Below, one piece after another: positions 7,062 to 15,386 of a stretch of 64,000 nt of DNA; position 1 is the stretch's first letter; the number at the start of each line of letters is the position of its first letter. Source of the stretch: Paraburkholderia heleia NBRC 101817. Its GTDB lineage: Bacteria > Pseudomonadota > Gammaproteobacteria > Burkholderiales > Burkholderiaceae. Below the pieces are notes generated by a model. It was given only the letters and a program-made list of their open reading frames with translations, was not told the origin of the DNA and ran no database searches. The translations under genes were made by a program, and so were the position numbers. The DNA lies in the NCBI RefSeq assembly GCF_000739775.1, contig NZ_BBJH01000051.1, positions 1 through 64,000 of the forward strand. Reading direction: 5' to 3'.

Positions 7062-8645
7062 TTAGAGCTTGACGTCGAGTGCGTTAGTCAGATCGCCCAT
7101 CGGCGGGGCGCCGTTGCTCTTGAGCGCGGCGTCGCGGTTGGCAAGTCCCGGCAGCGTGGGCAGCGAGAAGCGGCGCGTGATGAGGCGCAGGATCGAGGAC
7201 GTGTCGTACTGGGTATGGTCGACGTAACCCTTCTTCGCGTACGGCGAGATGATGAGCGCCGGAATGCGCGAGCCCGGACCCCAGCGATCGCCCTTGGGCG
7301 GCGCAACGTGGTCCCAGAAGCCGCCGTTTTCGTCGTAGGTGACGACCACGACCATGTTGTTCCACTGCGGGCTCTTCTGCAGATGCGCGATGACGTCCGC
7401 GACGTGCTGGTCGCCGCTAGAGACGTCTGTGTAGCCCGGGTGCTCGTTCAGGTTGCCCTGCGGCTTGTAGAACGCCACGGCCGGCAGCGTGCCGGCGTCG
7501 ATCGCCTTGATGAACGCCGTGCCGTCCATGCCGCCGTCGAGCAGGTGCTTCGCGCGCGCGTCGGTGCCCGGCGCGTAGTTCGCGAAGTAGTTGAACGGTT
7601 GGTGGTGCGGCTGGAAGTTCGGCGCCGTCATGTTCGCGCCATAGATCACGCCCGAGGTGCTGTTCTGCGCGGCGCTCACGGCTGCGCCCCAGGCACCGCT
7701 GTACCACGCCCACGTCACGCCCGCGTTCGAAAGCAGATCGCCGATGGTCTGGGCCGTTTGCGCGGGCAGCGTGGAGGCGTTCGCCGGGTCGGCCAGGTTC
7801 GCGTCGCCGCCCGGAGCCGGTGCGTTGCCGCTCGGCTGATACGGCGGCTGCATCGTGTTGACCGCGTAGAAGTCCGGCGTCAGATTGCCCGACGTCACGA
7901 ACTTCGGAGGGCCAATGAGCGCCGACTTCGGCGAGTTCGATGCGAGGGTGAGCGAGACGCCGTCGGCGTCCACGATCGAAATCGTCGGCTTGGCCGGGTT
8001 CGTGTCCGCGTTCGCGTAGTACGGCGTGCACGCGCAAATCAGCCACTGGTGATTCAGGAACGAGCCGCCGAACGCGCCCATGAAGAAGTTGTCGGCGAGC
8101 GTGTATTGCTGAGCGATCTTCCAGAGCGGCAGTTTTTCGGCACTCGTCGTGTAGCGTCCCATCACGAGACCGCCGGAGTCGCCGTAGGCAGCGAACATGT
8201 CGTTCTTGCCGCCGTGAATCTGCATCTGGTTCTCGTAGAAGCGGTGATAGAGGTCGCGCGTCGTGACCGAGAGCGGCACGTTGTAGCCCTTCGCGTCGTC
8301 GATGGCGAAGGGCGCATTCGGCATGTTCGCGGTCATCGCCGCGGTCACGGCGGGCGTGACACCCGTTTGCGTGAGACCGTTCCAGACGGTCGGCAGCGTG
8401 GCCAGCACGGAGCCGTCGCGGTCGAGCTGTTGCGCGCTTTGCGCGCTCACGTTCTGCAAGCCGTTGGCGCCTGGGAAGCTGCCGTACAGGTTGTCGAAGC
8501 TGCGGTTTTCCGCGTAGATCACGACGATGTTCTTCACCGACGAAAGGCCGGGCTTGCTGCTGTCGTTGCCGCCGCAAGCCGCGACGACCAATACCGACGC
8601 CGCTACGGCGATCGGCGTGGCATAGAACCATTTTCTGTTGATCAT
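7062..8645 (-). CDS. secreted phosphoesterase lipoprotein (acid phosphatase AcpA / phospholipase C superfamily)
   Basis: A 527-residue protein of the phosphoesterase family PF04185, which cleaves phosphate esters outside the cytoplasm. It has an N-terminal signal with a lipobox-like VAAC followed by GG. The metal-site start region is VKNIVVIYAENRSFDNLYGSFPGANG, where the NRSFD segment carries the catalytic position. Later motifs are DSGGLVMGRY, WAWYSG and VVVTYDENGGFWDHVAPP (metal-binding D-E and D-H). The family includes acid phosphatases and phospholipases C; the length and single domain fit an AcpA-like phosphatase better than a haemolytic PLC. It is divergent from the di-heme peroxidase, across a region with Pho-box-like repeats, consistent with phosphate scavenging. 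Confidence 0.85.
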   Translation of the reverse strand: MINRKWFYATPIAVAASVLVVAACGGNDSSKPGLSSVKNIVVIYAENRSFDNLYGSFPGANGLQNVSAQSAQQLDRDGSVLATLPTVWNGLTQTGVTPAVTAAMTANMPNAPFAIDDAKGYNVPLSVTTRDLYHRFYENQMQIHGGKNDMFAAYGDSGGLVMGRYTTSAEKLPLWKIAQQYTLADNFFMGAFGGSFLNHQWLICACTPYYANADTNPAKPTISIVDADGVSLTLASNSPKSALIGPPKFVTSGNLTPDFYAVNTMQPPYQPSGNAPAPGGDANLADPANASTLPAQTAQTIGDLLSNAGVTWAWYSGAWGAAVSAAQNSTSGVIYGANMTAPNFQPHHQPFNYFANYAPGTDARAKHLLDGGMDGTAFIKAIDAGTLPAVAFYKPQGNLNEHPGYTDVSSGDQHVADVIAHLQKSPQWNNMVVVVTYDENGGFWDHVAPPKGDRWGPGSRIPALIISPYAKKGYVDHTQYDTSSILRLITRRFSLPTLPGLANRDAALKSNGAPPMGDLTNALDVKL

Positions 8646-8729
8646 TTTTCTCTCTCGCGTTGGGGGCCCGCATGGAGGCCGGCGCGAATGACACCGGCCT
8701 TCGGGCGAGGCGCAGTGTCGCAATCGATT

Positions 8730-8757
8730 TTGACAGCGATATGTAAAAAATTACATT
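8730..8757 (+). promoter_or_regulatory. sigma-70-like promoter overlapping a perfect palindrome
   Basis: TTGACA (8730-8735) and TACATT (8752-8757), spaced by 16 bases, face the peroxidase gene. Between and over them lies the palindrome ATGTAA-AAAA-TTACAT (8741-8756), which would place a dimeric repressor on the spacer and the -10 box. No regulator gene is adjacent. The promoter is a pattern match only. Confidence 0.4.
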
Positions 8758-8801
8758 TAGCTTTTTCATTGCCTGTGAATGCATGACATCCGTCTTACGT
8801 C

Positions 8802-8835
8802 ATGTCATTGGAGCGTCATATCCCTGACATATGCT
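8802..8835 (+). promoter_or_regulatory. Pho-box-like array (three 7-mers, 11-bp period) with a -10 box
   Basis: ATGTCAT (8802-8808), GCGTCAT (8813-8819) and CTGACAT (8824-8830) recur exactly every 11 bases and resemble the PhoB repeat CTGTCAT at 6/7, 5/7 and 6/7. TATGCT (8830-8835) lies ten bases after the second repeat, the place of the -10 box in PhoB-activated promoters. The orientation would drive the di-heme peroxidase gene at 8929. PhoB control is an inference. Confidence 0.5.
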
Positions 8836-8928
8836 TTCGCGACCTCGATGCGCGGATCAGCGCATCGGCATTCGCACTGCAGCGGCGCGCCACGCGCGCG
8901 GGCCGCGCTCAAGCTTCGGGGACCAGGC

Positions 8929-10347
8929 ATGTTGCGTAGATTGGCGCGTCGTTCGACGCGAACGGAAGGTGAGGCGCGGGTTCGATCGCGTAGCGGCGCG
9001 CGCCGCCACGCGGGGCGCTTCGTGGCGGCGGCGGGACTGTCGTTGCTGCTGACGGCATGCGATGGCAGCACGTCCGCCTCCGCCGGCACCGAAGCGGCGG
9101 CCGGCGCTTCCGGCAGCGCTTCGCGCGCGCTCGATGCCAACGGGAATGCGCGCGCCGTACAGGGCGTGAAGCCGATAAAGATCGCGGCGTCGGCGCAAGG
9201 CGGACAGACGCGCGCCGAAGTCTATGCGCAGGTGCGCCGCATGACGGCGCTCGGCAAGCAGATGTTCTTCGACCCGTCGCTCTCGGGCTCCGGCAAGATG
9301 GCGTGCGCGTCGTGCCACAGCCCGGACCGCGCATTCACGCCGACGAACTCGCTCGGCGTACAGATCGGCGGCGCCGACATGCGGCGCCAGGGCATGCGCG
9401 CCGTGCCGACGCTCAAGTATCTGCAGGCGGTGCCGGCGTTCGCCGAGCACTACCACGACTCCGATGACGAAGGCGATGAAAGCGTCGATGCCGGTCCGAC
9501 CGGCGGACTCACGTGGGATGGCCGTGTCGATCGCGCCTCGGACCAGGCGCGCATCCCGTTGCTCTCGACGTTCGAGATGGCGAGTTCGCCGAGCAAGGTC
9601 GCACAAGCCGTGCGCGCGGCGCCCTATGCCGGAGCGTTTCGCGAGGCTTTTGGCGCGAGCGTCCTCGCTGACGACGACGCGACTTTCAAGGCAGTCCTGA
9701 AATCACTGGAGACATTCGAGCAATCGCCCGAGGTGTTCTATCCGTACACGAGCAAGTATGACGCGTACCTGGCCGGCAAGGCCACGCTCAGCGCCGCCGA
9801 ATTGCGCGGGCTGCAGCTCTTTAACGACGAGAAGAAGGGCAATTGCGCGAGCTGCCATATCAGCCAGCGCGCAAAGAACGGCGCGCCGCCGCAGTTCAGC
9901 GACTTCGGTCTGATCGCCGTGGGCGTGCCGCGCAATCGTGCGCTTGCCGTCAATCGCGACCGCAAGTTTTTCGATCTCGGCGCGTGTGGTCCGGAGCGCA
10001 CGGACCTCGATCACCGCGCGCAATTTTGCGGGCTCTTCCGCACGCCGACGCTGCGCAACGTCGCGCTCAAGAAGTCGTTCTTCCACAACGGCATCTATCA
10101 CTCGCTGGAAGACGTGCTGCGTTTCTACGCGCGGCGCGACACGAATCCGGAGGAGTTCTATCCGGTTGTGAAGGGCAGGGTACAGAAGTTCGACGACCTG
10201 CCGCAGCGTTACTGGGCGAATCTCAACACGGATCCGCCGTTCGATCGCAAGCCGGGGGACGAACCGGTGTTCAGCAACGCCGAAATCAAGGACGTGATTG
10301 CGTTTCTCGATACGCTCACCGACGGCTGGCAGCCGGGCGGGCATTGA
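8929..10347 (+). CDS. di-heme cytochrome c peroxidase family lipoprotein
   Basis: A 472-residue exported protein with two c-type heme motifs, CASCH at about residues 126-130 and CASCH at about 306-310, in the two-domain arrangement of bacterial cytochrome c peroxidases and MauG relatives (PF03150). These reduce hydrogen peroxide with electrons from periplasmic cytochromes, or oxidise protein side chains. The N-terminus has an unusually long basic stretch, then a hydrophobic core ending in the lipobox LTAC (Cys44), so it is probably membrane-anchored. The ATG at 8929 gives this complete signal; the longer frame from 8779 runs through the Pho-box array. It is longer than the roughly 320-residue classical CcpA, with an extra segment around 190-215. 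It is divergent from the phosphatase. Confidence 0.85.
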   Translation: MLRRLARRSTRTEGEARVRSRSGARRHAGRFVAAAGLSLLLTACDGSTSASAGTEAAAGASGSASRALDANGNARAVQGVKPIKIAASAQGGQTRAEVYAQVRRMTALGKQMFFDPSLSGSGKMACASCHSPDRAFTPTNSLGVQIGGADMRRQGMRAVPTLKYLQAVPAFAEHYHDSDDEGDESVDAGPTGGLTWDGRVDRASDQARIPLLSTFEMASSPSKVAQAVRAAPYAGAFREAFGASVLADDDATFKAVLKSLETFEQSPEVFYPYTSKYDAYLAGKATLSAAELRGLQLFNDEKKGNCASCHISQRAKNGAPPQFSDFGLIAVGVPRNRALAVNRDRKFFDLGACGPERTDLDHRAQFCGLFRTPTLRNVALKKSFFHNGIYHSLEDVLRFYARRDTNPEEFYPVVKGRVQKFDDLPQRYWANLNTDPPFDRKPGDEPVFSNAEIKDVIAFLDTLTDGWQPGGH

Positions 10348-10353
10348 GGAACT

Positions 10354-10375
10354 GGCCGCCGCCGGGTAGGCGGCC
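10354..10375 (+). terminator. GC-rich hairpin after the peroxidase gene
   Basis: GGCCGCC (10354-10360) pairs with GGCGGCC (10369-10375) directly after the stop. There is no T run, so it may stabilise the 3' end rather than terminate. Confidence 0.35.
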
Positions 10376-10450
10376 TTGCAGGGCGAGCCGAAAAAAGGGC
10401 GCGTGTTATGCTTTTCGCCGATTCGTTCAGTCCGCCGAGGAGAACACACG

Positions 10451-10849
10451 ATGTCCAGCCTGCCCCGAACCCTTCACACGCTGAGCGCCCTGGGCGCGGC
10501 GCTCTTTGTCGCCGTTGGCATGGGCAGCGCGCATGCCGCCAATCTGGGCTTCCTGAACAACACGCCCATGTCGTTCATGAACCAGGCAGACTACAGCTCG
10601 CTGCAGAACGCCGTGCGCGATGCCGTCGAGCACAAGGCCGACGGCGAGGTCATGAACTGGTCGAACGAAGGTTCGCGTAACAGCACGCGCATCACCTCGA
10701 CCATCACGCCGTCGAATACGCAAAAGGAAGGCGACAAGACGTGCCGCGATACGGAGGTCGTCATCAACGCGAAGGGCCAGTCGATGACGCTGCGTCCGCA
10801 CTTCTGCCGCACGGGCCAAGGTGCCTGGGTTTTCCAGAAGCAGCACTGA
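10451..10849 (+). CDS. exported small surface-antigen-like protein
   Basis: A 132-residue protein with a clear Sec signal peptide (hydrophobic core ending GSAHA, cleavage before ANLGFL). The mature part resembles the C-terminal domain of the RT0821/Lpp0805 surface-antigen group: GEVMNWSNEGSRNSTRITSTITPS, followed by TCRDTEVVINAKGQ and a C-terminal ACGT-like WVF strand. Two cysteines (in TCRD and FCRT) could form a disulfide. Such proteins sit in the periplasm or envelope and have no defined activity. The ATG at 10451 has GAGGAG upstream. The Nudix gene starts a few bases after the stop, suggesting cotranscription. Confidence 0.7.
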   Translation: MSSLPRTLHTLSALGAALFVAVGMGSAHAANLGFLNNTPMSFMNQADYSSLQNAVRDAVEHKADGEVMNWSNEGSRNSTRITSTITPSNTQKEGDKTCRDTEVVINAKGQSMTLRPHFCRTGQGAWVFQKQH

Positions 10850-10856
10850 GCGCGCG

Positions 10857-11306
10857 GTGAACGGCAAGATCGTTTCGTGCGGCATCGTGCTGCTCGATCC
10901 TGAAGGCCGCGTGCTGCTCGCGCACGCTACCGGCACGAATCACTGGGACATTCCGAAGGGACAGGGCGAGCCGGGCGAGACCGAATCGCAGAGCGCGCGC
11001 CGCGAGATGGTCGAGGAGACCGGCATCGACGTCGCGCCGTCGCGGCTCGTCGACCTCGGGCGCTACGTGTACCGGCGCGACAAGGACTTGCATCTCTTTG
11101 CCGCGCGCGCGGGTGCCGATGAACTCGATCTCTCCCGCTGCGTTTGCGTGTCGCTGTTTCCGCGCCGCGAGGACGGCGTGATGATTCCGGAGATGGACGC
11201 CTGGCGCTGGACCGCGCCCGGCGAAGTCGATCGCTACGCGAGCCGCAGTCTCGCGCGGCTCTTTAACACGGCGCTCTCGCTCGCGGAACTGCACCGCGGA
11301 CTTTAG
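10857..11306 (+). CDS. Nudix hydrolase
   Basis: A cytoplasmic Nudix enzyme of 149 residues, using a GTG at 10857 that falls just after the previous stop. A longer GTG start at 10821 would overlap the upstream gene and is less likely. The Nudix box is complete: GQGEPGE, seven residues, REMVEETGI (GX5EX7REUXEEXGU), supplying the magnesium-binding glutamates. The family cleaves nucleoside diphosphates linked to another moiety. Features just after the box (a YRRDKDLHLF strand) fit diadenosine-polyphosphate or NDP-type relatives, but the substrate is not determinable. Confidence 0.8.
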   Translation: MNGKIVSCGIVLLDPEGRVLLAHATGTNHWDIPKGQGEPGETESQSARREMVEETGIDVAPSRLVDLGRYVYRRDKDLHLFAARAGADELDLSRCVCVSLFPRREDGVMIPEMDAWRWTAPGEVDRYASRSLARLFNTALSLAELHRGL

Positions 11307-11334
11307 GCCGCTATCGTTAGCCGCTGCCGAAATG

Positions 11335-11366
11335 AAAAGGCCCGCACTCGTTCGTGCGGGCCTTTT
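11335..11366. terminator. bidirectional terminator between the Nudix gene and glnS
   Basis: AAAAGGCCCGCAC (11335-11347) pairs perfectly with GTGCGGGCCTTTT (11354-11366). With an A run on one side and a T run on the other, it can end both the rightward Nudix operon and the leftward glnS transcript. Confidence 0.9.
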
Positions 11367-11392
11367 GCTTGCCGGCGGACGCGGCGAGTCGC

Positions 11393-13111
11393 TTACTTGC
11401 CCCAGCTGTCGCGCAGACCGACGATGCGGTTGAATACCGGCGCCCCCGGCTTCGAATCGTAGCGGTCGGCGACGAAGTAGCCATGGCGCTCGAACTGGTA
11501 GCGGTCTTCCGGTGCGGCGTCGCGTGCACCCGGTTCCAGATACGCCTGCACCACGCGCTTCGAATCCGGATTCAGCGCTTCGAGGAAGTCGCGGCCGCCC
11601 GCGTCGGGCTGCTCTTCGCGGAACAGGCGATCGTAGAGACGCACTTCCGCCGGGCACGCATGCGCCGCGCTGACCCAATGAATGTTGCCCTTCACCTTGT
11701 AGTTGTTCGCGCCTTCCGTGCCCGACTTGCTGTCCGGGAAGTAGTTGCAGTGCACGGCGATCACGTTGCCGTTCTCGTCCTTGTCCGCGCCGGTGCATTC
11801 GATCACGAAGCCATAGCGCAGACGCACCTTGTTGCCCGGGAACAGGCGGAAATAGCCCTTCGGCGGCGTTTCGTTGAAGTCCTCGCGCTCGATCCACAGC
11901 TCGCGCGAGATCGGGAACGTGCGCAGGCCGCGTTCCGGATGATGCGGATGCACGGGGGCCGTGCAGTCCTCGCTCCGGCCTTCGGGATAGTTGTCGATGA
12001 TGAGCTTGAGCGGATCGAGCACGGCGGCCGTGCGCGGCGCCTTGTCGTCGAGGTCGTCGCGCAGGGCGCCTTCGAACACGCTCATGTCGATCCACGAATC
12101 GACTTTCGTCACGCCGATGCGCTCGCAGAAGAGCTGGATCGCTGCGGGCGTGAAGCCGCGGCGGCGCACGCCGACGATGGTCGGCATGCGCGGGTCGTCC
12201 CAGCCTTCCACGTGGCCTTCGGTCACCAGTTGCAGCAGCTTGCGCTTGCTCGTGATCGCATAGGTCAGGTTCAGGCGCGAAAACTCGATTTGCTGCGGCA
12301 GCGGGCGCGTGAACACGCCGGCGTCGGCCAGTTCGTTGAGCACCCAGTCATACAGCGGGCGATGGTCTTCGAACTCGAGCGTGCACAGCGAATGCGTGAT
12401 GTTTTCCAGCGCGTCCGAGATGCAGTGCGTGTAGTCGTACATCGGGTACACGCACCACTTGTCGCCGGTGCGGTAGTGATGCGCGAAGCGGATGCGATAG
12501 ATCACCGGATCGCGCATGTTGAAGTTCGGCGACGCCATGTCGATCTTCGCGCGCAGCACATGGGCGCCTTCCTCGAATTCGCCCGCCTTCATGCGGCGGA
12601 AGAGGTCGAGATTTTCGTCGACGGAGCGATCGCGGAACGGCGAGTTCTTGCCGGCTTCGGTGGCCGAGCCGCGGTTCGCGCGCATCTCTTCCGGCGACTG
12701 GCTGTCGACATACGCGCGGCCGCGCTGGATCAGCAGTTCGGCGAACTCGTAGAGCTTGTCGTAGTAGTCGCTCGCGTAGAAGAGGTATTCCTTGTCGCCC
12801 TTCTTCCACTCGAAGCCGAGCCACTCGACGGCGTCGATGATGGAGTTGACGTACTCGACGTCTTCCTTTTCCGGGTTCGTGTCGTCGAAGCGCAGGTGGC
12901 ACACGCCGCCATAGCGCTTCGCCACGCCGAAGTTCAGGCAGATGCTCTTCGCGTGGCCGATGTGCAGATAGCCGTTCGGCTCCGGCGGGAAGCGCGTTTC
13001 GACACGCTGCGCCCACTTGCCCGACTGGTTGTCGTCGTCGATGATGTTGCGGATGAAATTGGATGCCGCAGGCGCGTCCGTGCGGTCGGCGTCTTTACGT
13101 TCGGTATTCAT
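11393..13111 (-). CDS. glnS: glutaminyl-tRNA synthetase
   Basis: A 572-residue class I aminoacyl-tRNA synthetase that charges tRNA-Gln with glutamine in the cytoplasm. The HIGH-type motif lies in FPPEPNGYLHIGHAKSI (near residue 42-57) and the KMSKS-type loop in ITSKRKLLQLV. The C-terminal beta-barrel anticodon-binding region is complete, with VEPGARDAAPEDRYQFERHGYF-like ends. The ATG at 13111 (MNTERKDADR) gives normal length, although no strong ribosome binding site is visible. The frame continues upstream to 13837 without meaning. A CoA transferase, not glutamate-tRNA amidation genes, lies nearby. Confidence 0.95.
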   Translation of the reverse strand: MNTERKDADRTDAPAASNFIRNIIDDDNQSGKWAQRVETRFPPEPNGYLHIGHAKSICLNFGVAKRYGGVCHLRFDDTNPEKEDVEYVNSIIDAVEWLGFEWKKGDKEYLFYASDYYDKLYEFAELLIQRGRAYVDSQSPEEMRANRGSATEAGKNSPFRDRSVDENLDLFRRMKAGEFEEGAHVLRAKIDMASPNFNMRDPVIYRIRFAHHYRTGDKWCVYPMYDYTHCISDALENITHSLCTLEFEDHRPLYDWVLNELADAGVFTRPLPQQIEFSRLNLTYAITSKRKLLQLVTEGHVEGWDDPRMPTIVGVRRRGFTPAAIQLFCERIGVTKVDSWIDMSVFEGALRDDLDDKAPRTAAVLDPLKLIIDNYPEGRSEDCTAPVHPHHPERGLRTFPISRELWIEREDFNETPPKGYFRLFPGNKVRLRYGFVIECTGADKDENGNVIAVHCNYFPDSKSGTEGANNYKVKGNIHWVSAAHACPAEVRLYDRLFREEQPDAGGRDFLEALNPDSKRVVQAYLEPGARDAAPEDRYQFERHGYFVADRYDSKPGAPVFNRIVGLRDSWGK

Positions 13112-13261
13112 GCGAAAAGGGAGTCGTTCGAGGGCACCCGTCAAAAGGATAAAAGCGCGTAACCGGGCACCCGATGGTGTCTTCCATTCTACCTGACGCG
13201 ACCGGCGGTGCCAGTCCCGGTGCCGGATCGTCGCGCGGACCACAACAAGCGAGGCAAAAAG

Positions 13262-13825
13262 GTGACAACGAGTAACACGGCTGTGCTGGTGCTGCCGGGC
13301 TATATGGATTCGGGACCGGGGCACTGGCAGACGCGCTGGGAAGCCGCCCACGCGGGCTTTGCACGGGTGCAGATGCCCGACTGGATGCACCCGGACTGCG
13401 AGGCGTGGTGCGCGGCGCTGGAGGTTGCGGTACAACGCGCGCCTGCTGGCGTGCGCTTCGCCGCTCACAGCCTTGGCTGCCTGACCGTGGCGCATTGGGC
13501 TGCGCATCACGCGAGCGCGGCGACGCGCGCGAAGGTGGCCGGCGCGCTGCTGGTGGCGCTGCCCGATCCGCACGGTCCCGAATTTCCGCGCGACGCGCGG
13601 GGCTTCGATCCTGTGCCGCTGGCCGCGTTGCCGTTTCCGGGCGTCGTAGTCGCCAGCAGCGACGATCCGTACGGCGCAGTGGCGTTTTCGCAGCGCTGCG
13701 CGCAGGCGTGGGGAAGCCGCTGGATCGACATCGGCGCGCGCGGGCACATCAATGCGGACAGCGGGCTCGGGGACTGGCCGCAGGGGCTGGCGTGGCTGAT
13801 GTCGATGGGCAGGGAGGGCGGCTAG
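13262..13825 (+). CDS. RBBP9/YdeN family serine hydrolase (alpha/beta fold)
   Basis: A 187-residue protein of PF06821. Motifs in order are VLVLPGYMDSGPGHWQTRWE near the start, the nucleophile elbow AAHSLGCL (Ser around residue 75), an acidic residue in ASSDDPYG, and the catalytic His in RGHINADSGLGDWP. Bacterial members are small cytoplasmic esterases of uncertain substrate. The GTG at 13262 is preferred, with GAGG upstream; the frame extends left to 13208 only through glnS promoter DNA. It is divergent from glnS and convergent with the CoA transferase. Confidence 0.85.
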   Translation: MTTSNTAVLVLPGYMDSGPGHWQTRWEAAHAGFARVQMPDWMHPDCEAWCAALEVAVQRAPAGVRFAAHSLGCLTVAHWAAHHASAATRAKVAGALLVALPDPHGPEFPRDARGFDPVPLAALPFPGVVVASSDDPYGAVAFSQRCAQAWGSRWIDIGARGHINADSGLGDWPQGLAWLMSMGREGG

Positions 13826-13840
13826 GCGGGCGCCCACGCG

Positions 13841-15061
13841 TTACACGACGCCCTTGCTGCGCAATGCCGCCACCTGCTCCTCGCCATAGCCGAGCACTTC
13901 GCGCAGTACCGCCTCGGTATGCTCGCCGAGCGTGGGCGGATGGCTCGCCACGCGCGGCGGCGTTTCGCTCATGCGGATGGGATTGCCTACGAGCCGCGCC
14001 ATGCCGCCCGAAGGATGCGGCACGTCCACCTGCAGCCCGCGCGCGATCACCTGCTCGTTCTCGAACACTTCGGCGAGATTGTTGATCGGCCCGCACGGCA
14101 CGCCTGCGGCTTCGAGCATGCCGATCCAGTCGGCTTTCGTGCGAGTGCGGATCAGGTCGGCGACGATCGGCACGAGCGTATCGCGATGGCGCACGCGCGC
14201 CGGATTGGTCGCGAAGCGTTCGTCGTCGGCAAGCTCGGGCCGGCCCGCCACTTCGACGAACTTGCGAAACTGCCCGTCGTTGCCGACGGCGAGGATGATC
14301 CAGCTGTCGCTCGTCTGGAACGCCTGATAGGGCACGATGTTGGGATGCGCGTTGCCCCAGCGCGTGGGCGGATTGCCGCTCGCGAGGTAGTTCGAATTCA
14401 TGTTCGCGAGCATCGCCACCTGCACGTCGAGCAGCGCCATGTCGATGTACTGGCCCACGCCCGTGCGGTCGCGGTGCGCGAGCGCCGTCAGCACGGCGAT
14501 GGTCGAATACATGCCGGTCATGAGGTCGGCGATCGCGACGCCGGCCTTTTGCGGACCGCCGCCGGGCAGCGCGTCGCGCTCGCCGGTGATGCTCATGAAG
14601 CCGCCCATTCCCTGCACGATGAAGTCATAGCCCGCGCGCGAGGCGTAGGGCCCGGTCTGGCCGAAGCCGGTGACCGAACAGTAGACGATGTCGGGCTTCA
14701 CCTCGCGCAGCGACGCGTAGTCGAGGCCGTATTTCTTCAACTGGCCTGCCTTGTAGTTTTCCAGCACGACATCGCTTTGCGCAGCCAGCTCGCGCACGAT
14801 GCGCTGCCCCTCCGGGGTGGCGATATCCACCGTCACCGAGCGCTTGTTGCGGTTCGCGGCGAGGTAGTAGGCGGCCTCGGCGGTGTCCGCGCCATCGGGC
14901 GTCTTCAGGTAGGGAGGGCCCCAGTGGCGCGTGTCGTCGCCGGCGCCGGGGCGCTCCACCTTGATCACGTCGGCGCCGAAGTCGGCGAGCGTCTGGGCGC
15001 ACCATGGGCCGGCGAGGACGCGGGTGAGGTCGAGTACGCGGATATGGCTCAGAGCGCCCAT
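13841..15061 (-). CDS. CaiB/BaiF class III CoA transferase
   Basis: A 406-residue family III CoA transferase that moves CoA between carboxylic acids. The start is typical (ALSHIRVLDLTRVLAGPWCAQTLADFGADVIKVERP), and the catalytic Asp lies in GVAIADLMTGMYS near residue 175. The order NENYKAG-like, SVTGFGQTGPY, GGFMSITGE and GQYIDMALLDVQ matches glutaryl-CoA/succinate transferases, which Burkholderiaceae carry near alaS. The substrate assignment is an inference. The start at 15061 has a GGAAGA site. It is divergent from alaS. Confidence 0.85.
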   Translation of the reverse strand: MGALSHIRVLDLTRVLAGPWCAQTLADFGADVIKVERPGAGDDTRHWGPPYLKTPDGADTAEAAYYLAANRNKRSVTVDIATPEGQRIVRELAAQSDVVLENYKAGQLKKYGLDYASLREVKPDIVYCSVTGFGQTGPYASRAGYDFIVQGMGGFMSITGERDALPGGGPQKAGVAIADLMTGMYSTIAVLTALAHRDRTGVGQYIDMALLDVQVAMLANMNSNYLASGNPPTRWGNAHPNIVPYQAFQTSDSWIILAVGNDGQFRKFVEVAGRPELADDERFATNPARVRHRDTLVPIVADLIRTRTKADWIGMLEAAGVPCGPINNLAEVFENEQVIARGLQVDVPHPSGGMARLVGNPIRMSETPPRVASHPPTLGEHTEAVLREVLGYGEEQVAALRSKGVV

Positions 15062-15386
15062 GCTGTGTCTTCCAATGTCGTTTCAAAGCGGGCCGCAAGC
15101 GCGAGTTGCGCGCCGGCCGATGCCGCCCATGGTAAGCGAAAAGGCGCGGTCTGCGTCAATATTCGGTACGGGGTTTCGCACCGCGGAACAAGTCGCTCGG
15201 CCGTTGCGTTGCCGCGCGCCCTGTCGCGCCCGTGCAAACCGCGCCGGACGCGCCGCCGCGAGCGCGCGGCGATCCCGTATAATCGTTCGATTCAGCAGCG
15301 GGGTTTGCATGAGCAAAGCGAGCCCCGAGCGCGACCACGACAAAGATTGCAGCACCGTACGCCCCAGGAAGGACCCAACGCACGCC

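Noticed and set aside
6960..8786. Antisense open frame of about 608 codons opposite the phosphoesterase gene
   Set aside because: It covers a complete gene, its terminator and its promoter, has an Arg/Val-rich shadow composition, and lacks any domain.
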